From: Chryseobacterium gleum
GTDB lineage: Bacteria; Bacteroidota; Bacteroidia; Flavobacteriales_D; Sanyastnellaceae
DNA: 64,000 nt
Direction: 5' to 3'
Assembly (NCBI GenBank): GCA_945878635.1
Contig: CAMCTV010000002.1
Span: forward strand, 1-64,000
Within the stretch, counting starts at the first letter, position 1. Each line of letters opens with the position of its first letter. The notes beneath the pieces were generated by a model. That model ran no database searches, was not told the origin of the DNA, and saw nothing but the letters and a program-made list of their open reading frames with translations. Shown here piece by piece: positions 1 through 7,358 of the stretch. A program made the translations under genes and the position numbers.

Positions 1-834
1 TTCTCCGAATCCAAAACCATCCCCATCTTGGTCATCATAACTGAGAACAGAATCATCACAGTCGTCAGCGTTTTCTACATATCCAACAACGGGTTCACAA
101 GACTCAATTGCTTCTGAAGGGTTTCCAAATCCATCACCATCTGCATCCATATGGTATGTGGTGGTCACAAATTCATCTACTTCACCATCACAATCTTCAT
201 CTATGCTGTTGCACAATTCAATTGCATCAGGAAATATCGATCCATTGGCATCATCACAATCCCCATCTAACGTCACATCACCGCAATCCAATGTGGCACC
301 TGCACCGTATCCATCTCCATCCATATCCGCATACATCCATGTGGCGTCATCACAATCATCTGAGTTGCTAACATATCCAACGGACGCTTCACACGCCATT
401 TCCAAATTGTCAACCCAACCAAATCCATCCCCATCTGCATCCAAATAATAATTGTTGGTAACTCCATTGTCCAATTCCCCATCACAATCATCATCAAGCT
501 GATTGCATATCTCGATAGCTCCTGCGTATACATCGGCATTGCTATCGTCACAATCGTCCAAATTATTTACATATCCTGATGGCTGTTCACAATGAAATTC
601 TTCCACTTCCATATTACCAAAACCATCAGCATCAGCATCCAGGTAATAAGGTGACGCCATGGCGCAACTGCCATCATCTTCTGTGGCACTTGCATCATAG
701 TTGCATGCCAAAGGATCCGTGCAACCCAAAATTGGGTCATTCAATCCTGCATGAGCACTGACTTTAAATGCAAATTGCATGGCCAGCATCAATAAAAGGA
801 TTCCACATTTTGAGAATAAATATTTTTTCTGCAT
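1..834 (-). CDS. MopE-type repeat secreted protein, N-terminal part (runs off left edge)
   Basis: The frame is open from ATG at 834 to base 1 (278 codons) and continues beyond the window. A hydrophobic signal peptide (about residues 1-25, ending near VSAHA) precedes one Cys-rich unit of the type GCTDPLACNYDASATEDDGSC-like, then repeated units with a DADGDGFG loop, a DDCDD core and an E.C...DDDCDGE..D segment. These are the 'putative metal-binding motif' repeats (PF11617, named after MopE). The Asp-rich loops resemble calcium-binding loops. Copper binding, known for MopE itself, is not shown here. The same repeats occur in the proteins encoded at 9756-13997 and 18277-25137, both of which end in T9SS sorting domains, so this is probably also T9SS cargo; its C-terminus is not visible. 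Confidence 0.85.
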   Translation of the reverse strand, partial: MQKKYLFSKCGILLLMLAMQFAFKVSAHAGLNDPILGCTDPLACNYDASATEDDGSCAMASPYYLDADADGFGNMEVEEFHCEQPSGYVNNLDDCDDSNADVYAGAIEICNQLDDDCDGELDNGVTNNYYLDADGDGFGWVDNLEMACEASVGYVSNSDDCDDATWMYADMDGDGYGAGATLDCGDVTLDGDCDDANGSIFPDAIELCNSIDEDCDGEVDEFVTTTYHMDADGDGFGNPSEAIESCEPVVGYVENADDCDDSVLSYDDQDGDGFGFGE

Positions 835-854
835 AATAATATTTTTGCTAGTTA

Positions 855-882
855 CGAAAGTAGGATGATTTATCATACCCAA
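855..882 (-). promoter_or_regulatory. Promoter of the 1-834 gene
   Basis: Read on the minus strand, TTG (882-880) is followed after 17 bases by TACTTTCG (862-855). This fits the Bacteroidota -33/-7 pattern TTG...TAnnTTTG with one change (TTCG). The box ends 20 bases before the ATG. Confidence 0.55.
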
Positions 883-920
883 TGCAATCGTAAAATGAAA
901 CTATCAACAAAACAATATTA

Positions 921-950
921 AATAAAAAAAGGAGGGACAAGCCCTCCTTT
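921..950 (-). terminator. Rho-independent terminator of the metalloprotease gene
   Basis: A 7-bp stem (930-936 with 942-948, AGGAGGG/CCCTCCT) with a 5-base loop is followed on the minus strand by a T-rich run (930-921). It lies just after the stop codon at 969. Confidence 0.85.
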
Positions 951-968
951 TCTCTCTCTTCATATTTA

Positions 969-2873
969 CTAATCTTTCTGAATAATGCGTGTGTCTGATC
1001 CCTTAGGACCCTTTACAACTAAAACATAGCTACTTGAAGGCAACGCATCCAAACTCAATTCTATGGCATTACTTCCCACATAAGCAAACCAATTTTGCTC
1101 GATGATTTTTCTTCCTGTCAAGTCAAACAAAGCAACACTTACCTCTCCTTCCTCATCGCTATTCAAAGAAACATTTAATTTTCCCTGTGTTGGGTTAGGA
1201 TAGGCGTTGGCAATGGCCAAACCATTGCTCTCTGTAAATACTGCATCAGTGGTTTCTTCCTGCTGCATTTCACGGAAAGCAACAGATGAAGTGCTCGCTC
1301 TCAAGGAATAACACAATGTCGCATTGAATGCGCTATTGTATCCGTAAACATATACTCTATAAGTACCTGTAGCTCCATTGTTATAAACAATCGTTTCGGA
1401 AGTCGTTTCAGAGTTGGCAGAGGTACTCACCAAAGTGTTATTGCGGTATAGTTTCACATCATAATCTGCAGGTAAATTGAACAAATCAATGCGGATGTTT
1501 TTATCCGCAGTAGTAGTGGTGAAATTGAAATAATCTTTATCGGTGCTGCTTGCAATTTTTGCTGTGATGTTCGTATTCTTTGGCATTGCCTTAGAGGCAC
1601 TCAAAGAGTTGTTATTCTCATAGTTATCTGTACAAGCACTCACTACTGCAGTTGTTGTAAATGAACCTGTAGCACTCAAATTTCCAGTTCCTGCAGGACA
1701 AGTAGCAGATACAGCAAAGTTATAGACAGTACCTGCTGTCAATCCTGTCAATGACAAGCTTAAACCTGCTGTGGTAGTGTTGGTCCATGTAGCTGATGTG
1801 CTCAATTTGTATTGAACATTGTAAATCGTTGCTCCCGATACTGCTGACCAGTTGATGGTAGCTGCTGTTTGGGTGATTCCACTTGTTGTTCCTAAAGATG
1901 GCACCCCGCAAACAACAGGTGTTGGAGTTCCGCATCCATTTGAAGTCATTAAAGAAGCTCTTGCTCCTCCTGATCCAAACAAAGCTTGCATGCGCGTAGA
2001 TTGACCTGCAGAAAACATATACATGCATGCATCGTCCGTATAATCCATATAGTTCATGGTCATTTCAACTGGAGTTCCAGTGCAAGTGCTTAGGTGCGGA
2101 TAAGTAGGACAACCGTAATTTGAAGTATTGTGGGTTGGAGTATCATTTACCAAATCACTTCCACAATTGGCATCTCCCCAAATGTGGCGCAAGTTTAACC
2201 AGTGGCCAACTTCATGCGTTGCCGTTCTTCCTTTGTTGAAAGGTGCAGTGGCAGTTCCTGTCGTTCCCAAATAACGGTAGTCAATGACGACGCCATCCGA
2301 TACAGCTGCTCCCCCTGGAAACTGTGCATATCCCAAGATTCCACCACTCATGGTGCAAACCCAAATGTTCAAATATTTGGTTGCGTCCCATGCATCTTTT
2401 CCACCACGAATACTGTACTTCATATAATCATTCGTAGTCCAAGATGCAGTGGTTGTCGAAGTTCTGGTGATTCCTGTTGTGGCGTTACCGCTTGGATCAA
2501 CAGTGGCCAAGCAGAATTCAATATTTGGATCTGCTGCTGAAAATATAGACGGAGTAAGGCTCGCATCTTGGTTCAACCTTCTAAAATCCTGATTCAAAAC
2601 CTGCAATTGAGACAAAATTTGAGCATCTGAGATATTGTTTGTCGATCCATTGTAGATGACGTGAAAAACCACTGGAATAGTGACCAATGCACGATCAGCG
2701 TTCTGATCGTAGTGGGCAACAAAATCCTGTGTTTGCTCTTCAATCTCCTGCTGACGCTGAATGTAATTGGGGTCCGCACCCATCATATAAACATGATGAT
2801 CATTTGAACCGCAATTGCGCTGAGCCCAAATCAAACTTGGCAACATGGCCAAAATGAGTAATAGTTTTTTCAT
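969..2873 (-). CDS. Secreted M43-like (pappalysin-type) zinc metalloprotease with T9SS sorting domain
   Basis: This is a 634-residue secreted protease. A signal peptide (residues 1-18, ending IWAQ) is followed by a metzincin catalytic domain. The zinc motif HEVGHWLNLRH (220-230) supplies His220, His224 and His230 with Glu221 as general base, and a Met-turn (MNYMDY) follows near 264. After it come a fibronectin type III-like domain (about 325-407), a PPC-like beta domain (about 415-525) and a T9SS type A C-terminal domain starting at NAYPNP (about 556). The family (M43, cytophagalysin-like) cleaves extracellular proteins; the substrate is unknown. The domain order predicts Sec export, then T9SS release or attachment at the cell surface. 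The gene has its own promoter box and terminator and appears to be transcribed alone. Confidence 0.93.
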   Translation of the reverse strand: MKKLLLILAMLPSLIWAQRNCGSNDHHVYMMGADPNYIQRQQEIEEQTQDFVAHYDQNADRALVTIPVVFHVIYNGSTNNISDAQILSQLQVLNQDFRRLNQDASLTPSIFSAADPNIEFCLATVDPSGNATTGITRTSTTTASWTTNDYMKYSIRGGKDAWDATKYLNIWVCTMSGGILGYAQFPGGAAVSDGVVIDYRYLGTTGTATAPFNKGRTATHEVGHWLNLRHIWGDANCGSDLVNDTPTHNTSNYGCPTYPHLSTCTGTPVEMTMNYMDYTDDACMYMFSAGQSTRMQALFGSGGARASLMTSNGCGTPTPVVCGVPSLGTTSGITQTAATINWSAVSGATIYNVQYKLSTSATWTNTTTAGLSLSLTGLTAGTVYNFAVSATCPAGTGNLSATGSFTTTAVVSACTDNYENNNSLSASKAMPKNTNITAKIASSTDKDYFNFTTTTADKNIRIDLFNLPADYDVKLYRNNTLVSTSANSETTSETIVYNNGATGTYRVYVYGYNSAFNATLCYSLRASTSSVAFREMQQEETTDAVFTESNGLAIANAYPNPTQGKLNVSLNSDEEGEVSVALFDLTGRKIIEQNWFAYVGSNAIELSLDALPSSSYVLVVKGPKGSDTRIIQKD

Positions 2874-2891
2874 TTTTTAGAAATTGAACGC

Positions 2892-2920
2892 TAAAGATAA
2901 CAAAAAAATAGAAAAAACAA
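2892..2920 (-). promoter_or_regulatory. Promoter of the metalloprotease gene
   Basis: On the minus strand TTTTG (TTG at 2920-2918) is separated by 18 bases from TATCTTTA (2899-2892), one mismatch from TAnnTTTG. The box ends 18 bases before the ATG at 2873. Confidence 0.5.
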
Positions 2921-2953
2921 AATTCAAAGACCAAAGGTTAACAATTGATTCAA

Positions 2954-3538
2954 ATGACTGAATTTTACAAAATGGAAATAAGGGTCGATACCAAAAACGT
3001 GACCGTGGCTACTGAATGGCTTGCGGTGATTTCCAATCTTGCGTTTACCTTTCTGTATATCCAACAAAATGAAGCTGCCTTTGTATTTGGAATCCTTGGC
3101 CCTATGCTCATTGCCATTCTCAGTTGGAAGCGAAAACTTTTTGCGGATGTAGGTCTTCAAATGGTGTACGTCCTGCTTACACTGTGGGGTATGATGTATT
3201 TGGAATCCGAATGGGAGATCAGACCCATTTCAAGTTTCCAACATCTGGTTGGGATTATTTCCTGTTTGTCCTTTGGAACCCTCCTCGGATTTGTATTGAA
3301 AAAAAAATCAACGGCTGAGTTGCCTATTGCAGATAGCCTCATCACCGCATTTTCTATTTGGGCAACCGCATTAATGATGTTGGGGTGTCGTGAAAATTGG
3401 CTTTATTTTATGGTTATCGATTTGGCGTGCATTTTTCTATTCTGGAATCGCAACCTCCGATTGCTCTCAGGACTATATTTGGTTTATCTAATTTTAGCCT
3501 TAGAAGGTTATTTTCAATGGGGATGGATTGCGAATTGA
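2954..3538 (+). CDS. pnuC: PnuC-like nicotinamide riboside transporter
   Basis: A 194-residue hydrophobic protein with about six to seven membrane segments. The C-terminal part (NWLYFMVIDLACIFLFW, then [17 protein letters not shown]) has the W/Y/D-rich helices typical of PnuC, and the length fits the family (about 190-240). PnuC passes nicotinamide riboside through the inner membrane by facilitated diffusion, driven by phosphorylation inside the cell. The next gene, overlapping by 22 bases, encodes a NadR-type kinase, which strongly supports the assignment. I chose ATG 2954 over an in-frame TTG at 2945. No clear promoter box was seen upstream. Confidence 0.82.
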   Translation: MTEFYKMEIRVDTKNVTVATEWLAVISNLAFTFLYIQQNEAAFVFGILGPMLIAILSWKRKLFADVGLQMVYVLLTLWGMMYLESEWEIRPISSFQHLVGIISCLSFGTLLGFVLKKKSTAELPIADSLITAFSIWATALMMLGCRENWLYFMVIDLACIFLFWNRNLRLLSGLYLVYLILALEGYFQWGWIAN

Positions 3539-4047
3539 AAAACAAAGTGTGGGTCATTGCTGGGGGGGAATGCTCAGGGAAAACAACCCTTTTCGAATCA
3601 CTCCAAGCTGCATTACCCCAATATCAATTTGTATCTGAATACAACAGAATATGGCTAGAAAAAAGGGGGATTACTGCACCCATTTCTTCGAGTATTTTGG
3701 ATACCCTTTTTGAGGATTGTCTGATACATTATCAAAACATCGATGTAAGTAATCCCACCATTTTGGATACCGATTTGCTTAATCTATTTCTTTGGGCCAA
3801 ATCCGCTAATCATCACAGCGTTATGGCGTTGCAAGAAGCGTGGTCTAAAACCCAATTCAACTACTTGCTTTGTTCACCCGACATTCCATACGTTTCCGAT
3901 CCTTTGAGAAGTGGATGGGAAATCAGAAAATGGTCATGGGAGCAGCACCTTCACTTTACAAAACAGCGCCATCACTTTGTATTAGAAAGCAATGACGCTG
4001 CATCAAGATTTTTAGAAGCAAAGGAAATTATCCTTTCCGCTGAATAG
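3517..4047 (+). CDS. nadR: NadR-like nicotinamide riboside kinase (AAA-type ATPase)
   Basis: A 176-residue P-loop protein. [10 protein letters not shown] near residue 16 is a Walker A motif, and [15 protein letters not shown] near residues 128-142 matches the NadR kinase signature (usually PDIPW..DGLR), with Tyr-Val-Ser in place of the more usual Trp..Asp. The family phosphorylates nicotinamide riboside to NMN. There is no adenylyltransferase or DNA-binding domain, so this is a kinase-only version. ATG 3517 (or 3523) lies inside pnuC, which implies coupled translation. An in-frame start at 3397 is too deep inside pnuC to be likely. The 3-prime end overlaps the convergent pgk gene by 20 bases (4028-4047). 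Confidence 0.82.
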   Translation: MGMDCELKNKVWVIAGGECSGKTTLFESLQAALPQYQFVSEYNRIWLEKRGITAPISSSILDTLFEDCLIHYQNIDVSNPTILDTDLLNLFLWAKSANHHSVMALQEAWSKTQFNYLLCSPDIPYVSDPLRSGWEIRKWSWEQHLHFTKQRHHFVLESNDAASRFLEAKEIILSAE

Positions 4048-5224
4048 CTGCGATTCCCGGCAGCACAATACCTTCCAAACTCTCCAACATCGCTCCTCCG
4101 CCTGTACTTACATAACTGACTTTGCTGGCCATATTCATTTGATTGATGGCCGCTACAGAGTCTCCACCGCCCACCAGTGTGAAACAACCTTTCTCAGTAG
4201 CTTCTGCCAAAGCCATTGCAATGGCCTTGGTACCATTGGCAAATTTCTCCATTTCAAATACGCCCATTGGTCCATTCCACAGCACAATCTTGGCATTCAC
4301 AATGGTCTTATGAAAAACATCTATGCTCTCCTGAGCAATGTCCAAACCCATCCATCCATCCGGTATGGAATCAATGGCAACAATTTGAACATTTGCATCA
4401 TTGGAAAATTGATCCGCAATCACGGCATCGGTCGGCAATAAAAATTGAACTCCTTTTTCTTTGGCCTTGTTCATCAATGACAGCGCTTGATCCAATCGAT
4501 CTTCCTCTACCAATGAATTTCCAACCTTTCCTCCCATGGCTTTGATAAAAGTAAATGCCATTCCACCGCCAATGATGATGGCATCCGAGGTGTTGATGAG
4601 GTTTTCAATGATTCCAATCTTTGAGGAAACCTTTGAACCACCAACAATGGCCACAACGGGTTTGTCTGTGCTATTCAATACTCGATCAATACTTTTGACC
4701 TCATTCTCCATCAAATACCCAAAATACTTGTCCGTAGGAAAAAAATTGGCGATTATGGCTGTACTGGCATGCGCGCGGTGTGCCGTTCCAAAAGCATCAT
4801 TCACGTATACGTCTCCGTTTTCTGCAAGCTGCCCCGCAAAGAACTCATCGCCTTTTTCCTCCTCTTTGTAAAAACGCAAATTCTCCAGTACCAAGATGGA
4901 TCCGACCGGCATTTCATCCACTGCTTGAGTTACCTTCTCTCCTATGCAATCTTCCACAAACGAAACTGAACAGGTTGTCAAAGAAGACAAACAAGACACA
5001 ATATGCTTCAATGAAAACTTTTCCTCTGGACCTGACTTAGGACGACCCAAATGCGACATCACAATGACCTTGGCGCCGTCTTTGGCCAGTTTCTCCAAGG
5101 TTGGGATTGCGGCCCTTATTCTTGTATCATCTGTTACTTCAAACTGCTCATTCAAGGGGACGTTAAAATCAACCCTTACTAGTACGCGCTTGCCGCTGAA
5201 ATTTTGTCGATCAATCTGATACAT
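4028..5224 (-). CDS. pgk: Phosphoglycerate kinase
   Basis: A 398-residue glycolytic enzyme that transfers phosphate between 1,3-bisphosphoglycerate and ADP. Recognisable motifs in order are RVDFNVPL near the N-terminus, [56 protein letters not shown] and the nucleotide-binding end [11 protein letters not shown]...[13 protein letters not shown]. Length is normal (about 390-400). The start is ATG 5224 ([14 protein letters not shown]); an in-frame ATG at 5251 lies inside the terminator hairpin of the upstream gene and is not credible. No good -7 box is visible between that hairpin and the start, so expression may depend partly on read-through. Confidence 0.97.
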   Translation of the reverse strand: MYQIDRQNFSGKRVLVRVDFNVPLNEQFEVTDDTRIRAAIPTLEKLAKDGAKVIVMSHLGRPKSGPEEKFSLKHIVSCLSSLTTCSVSFVEDCIGEKVTQAVDEMPVGSILVLENLRFYKEEEKGDEFFAGQLAENGDVYVNDAFGTAHRAHASTAIIANFFPTDKYFGYLMENEVKSIDRVLNSTDKPVVAIVGGSKVSSKIGIIENLINTSDAIIIGGGMAFTFIKAMGGKVGNSLVEEDRLDQALSLMNKAKEKGVQFLLPTDAVIADQFSNDANVQIVAIDSIPDGWMGLDIAQESIDVFHKTIVNAKIVLWNGPMGVFEMEKFANGTKAIAMALAEATEKGCFTLVGGGDSVAAINQMNMASKVSYVSTGGGAMLESLEGIVLPGIAAIQRKG

Positions 5225-5232
5225 AACTTTTA

Positions 5233-5261
5233 GAATAAAAAAAGGGGGCACTGCCCCCTTT
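5233..5261 (-). terminator. Rho-independent terminator of the 5277-7274 gene
   Basis: A 10-bp perfect inverted repeat (5241-5250 with 5252-5261, core GGGGGCA/TGCCCCC) is followed on the minus strand by seven T residues (to about 5234). It lies between the upstream stop codon and the pgk start. Confidence 0.87.
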
Positions 5262-5276
5262 GTGTTTTAAAACAAT

Positions 5277-7274
5277 TTATTTTCTGATTTGCAATGCTTT
5301 GCTGTAAAGCTTTTTTCCACCCACAACCAATGAAACTTGGTATTGTCCATTGGTCAAATTGGCTACTGGGATATCAATCGAGTATTGACCCGCTGACTTT
5401 ACACCCAAGTTGTCATAAGCAATCAACTTACCTTGCACATCGCGAATCTCGTAAGCAATGGCTGCAGAGGATGTCATTGTATATTGAATCTGAGCATGGG
5501 TCACCGCTGGATTAGGGAACAACTTGAAGGTACCCAATTTACCGTCATTGATTTCATCTACGGATACACGCTCACCTACAATCAAGCGAATGGCTGGTGA
5601 GTATGAACGTGCAGTAAACCATGCATAAGAATTGCTTCCTGTGCGCAACAATGCGGCTGTTGAATTGTCTGAATCTGAATTGTCCTGGGCCAATACAGCC
5701 ATCTGCATATCGGTGGTGGTAGTGGGGCTGGTTGTGGCATCGGCATTGGTCAATAAACAATGAAAATAAACTTCATTGGCCAAAACTTCAGCTGGTTCAG
5801 TAAACGGAACATAATAAAAAGCATCTGCACCTGATGAAATCATCTCTTGTGTTAATTCCACTTCATTGGAAGCAACAACTTCGGGCGCTGGAGAGGTGCT
5901 ATTCATGCCGCTTGATGCGAAATAAAGAATGGTATTAAAGAATGCTCCAACATCAGATTGATTTCCCAACAAGAATGAACTTCCGTACACACTAGAACCA
6001 TCATAAGGGAAATGGTAAAAATTACCGTAACCATGAGGGGCAAACAAAGTAGGATCAGAAGGTGCTTCATTGGACGTCAATTGAACATCCAAGTTGGCAT
6101 CATCATGACCATATTCATCGGTAGAATATTCGATGGTGCGTGTCATTGAATTGTTAGCTGGAGACTCATCGGTTGAATCTGCACTGATGGTTACATTGAT
6201 ATTGTAAATGCCCACAGCAGAGGGCTCCCAGCCTGTGCTCACATAAAGCGTGTCATTTAAAAACGCTGGACATTCTGTAGAGTTAGCCAAAGAACTAACA
6301 GTGCCTAAAGTTTCAGTTTGTGAATGGACAACAGTACCTGAAGCATCTGTAATCTCGATGTTCAAAGTAGCGTTGGTTTGATCATCAGAACCCGTATTGC
6401 GGTAAATGGTTCCTACTAAAAGACCACCATCTGCCGACAAAGCTTTTTGCTCCATTGGTGTCAAACGGTATTCCCATAGGTTCCAAATATCACCATTCAC
6501 TACCTGACGAATCTCCAAATCATTGGTCACCGGATTTCCTGAAACCACAACATCATCAATTCCCCAGAAATACTGAGAATAGCCTGTTTCCCCTGCGGTA
6601 TTGTAACCAAATCGAATCATGACATTGGGTTGACCTGCAGCCACACAAGAAATATCCACGCCTGTTGGAAGCGGGTTAGCAGAAAGCGCATTGGCAGCTT
6701 GGGCAAAATCACCATGCCCGGCAAAAGCCACCCACGTTGCACCATTATCTGTAGACACCTCAAGGGTCAAAGGACTGGCCGAAAAACAGCAATAGATGAA
6801 ATATTGGTTGTAATTCACAACAACTGATGAAAGTTGACTACAATCAAAAGCTGGTGATTGCAACCATGCTGAGACATCGTCTGCGCCAGAAACAGTTGAA
6901 GTATTATACAAATCTGCATCCAAGATTATCCATCCATTGGATGCCGTTGTACCATTATTGGACATAGCAGGAAGACCACCTGCGTATTGACCGTTGGGGC
7001 TATTGGCAGCAGCCAACATCCAAATGGAAGTATCACCGCTTGTATCCCAAGGCAACCAAGCTCCTATACCGTTGTTACCAGCAAAACCATTGTCAAAATC
7101 TTCTTGAAAAACTATCTGCCCTCCTCTGGAATGCGCAGATGCAGTTTGCTCTGTTCTTCTCACGTCATCTTGGTTAAAATAACGAGGAGCAGCCAAAACA
7201 TCCTCTTGCTTTTTTTGCGCCATCACACCGCTGCTTAGGGCTGACAAAGCGATTGCTATTGCAATTTTTCTCAT
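5277..7274 (-). CDS. Secreted T9SS cargo protein with jelly-roll (anchor J/MAM-like) domain
   Basis: A 665-residue protein with a signal peptide (1-19, ending GVMAQ). The first third carries the pattern W-IL-D...DVSAWLQSPAFDCS...V.VNYNQYFIYCC...L.VSTDNGATW...IRFGYNTAGETGYSQYFWGIDDVVV, typical of MAM-like/choice-of-anchor J jelly-roll domains. Ig-like beta domains follow, then a T9SS type A sorting domain from KLFPNPAVTH (about 588) to the end. Function is unknown; such domains often bind sugars or other proteins at the cell surface. The next gene upstream (7359-9662) has the same plan and a similar C-terminal segment (VKSAGQ/VKSAGN), so the two are probably tandem paralogues. Confidence 0.88.
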   Translation of the reverse strand: MRKIAIAIALSALSSGVMAQKKQEDVLAAPRYFNQDDVRRTEQTASAHSRGGQIVFQEDFDNGFAGNNGIGAWLPWDTSGDTSIWMLAAANSPNGQYAGGLPAMSNNGTTASNGWIILDADLYNTSTVSGADDVSAWLQSPAFDCSQLSSVVVNYNQYFIYCCFSASPLTLEVSTDNGATWVAFAGHGDFAQAANALSANPLPTGVDISCVAAGQPNVMIRFGYNTAGETGYSQYFWGIDDVVVSGNPVTNDLEIRQVVNGDIWNLWEYRLTPMEQKALSADGGLLVGTIYRNTGSDDQTNATLNIEITDASGTVVHSQTETLGTVSSLANSTECPAFLNDTLYVSTGWEPSAVGIYNINVTISADSTDESPANNSMTRTIEYSTDEYGHDDANLDVQLTSNEAPSDPTLFAPHGYGNFYHFPYDGSSVYGSSFLLGNQSDVGAFFNTILYFASSGMNSTSPAPEVVASNEVELTQEMISSGADAFYYVPFTEPAEVLANEVYFHCLLTNADATTSPTTTTDMQMAVLAQDNSDSDNSTAALLRTGSNSYAWFTARSYSPAIRLIVGERVSVDEINDGKLGTFKLFPNPAVTHAQIQYTMTSSAAIAYEIRDVQGKLIAYDNLGVKSAGQYSIDIPVANLTNGQYQVSLVVGGKKLYSKALQIRK

Positions 7275-7291
7275 TGAATTAATTATTTTGA

Positions 7292-7299
7292 CAAATATA
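7292..7299 (-). promoter_or_regulatory. -7 promoter box of the 5277-7274 gene
   Basis: TATATTTG on the minus strand matches TAnnTTTG exactly. It ends 17 bases before the ATG at 7274. A correctly spaced -33 TTG is not evident because the upstream terminator occupies that place. Confidence 0.55.
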
Positions 7300-7305
7300 A
7301 TCGAA

Positions 7306-7333
7306 ACAAAAAAAAAGCCTCCCGAAGGAGGCT
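7306..7333 (-). terminator. Rho-independent terminator of the 7359-9662 gene
   Basis: A stem 7316-7322 / 7327-7333 (AGCCTCC-type with a tetraloop, minus-strand loop TTCG) is followed on the minus strand by about ten T residues. Confidence 0.9.
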
Positions 7334-7358
7334 CTTTATTTTAATGCTAAACAGACTA

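Noticed and set aside
1-834. Copper-binding function for the MopE-type repeats
   Set aside because: Copper binding in MopE depends on specific kynurenine/His chemistry. The loops here are Asp-rich and look more like calcium sites, so only the domain name is kept.
835-968. Possible tRNA or small RNA genes in intergenic gaps
   Set aside because: I looked at all gaps (none over 150 bases) and saw only promoter boxes and terminator hairpins, with no cloverleaf or known riboswitch pattern.
3397-3516. Longer start for the NadR-like gene
   Set aside because: It would overlap pnuC by over 140 bases and add 40 residues before the P-loop, unlike family members. ATG 3517/3523 gives the usual N-terminus.
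5225-5251. ATG start adding nine residues to pgk
   Set aside because: The codon lies inside the terminator hairpin of the upstream gene, and the extension has no counterpart in PGK proteins.
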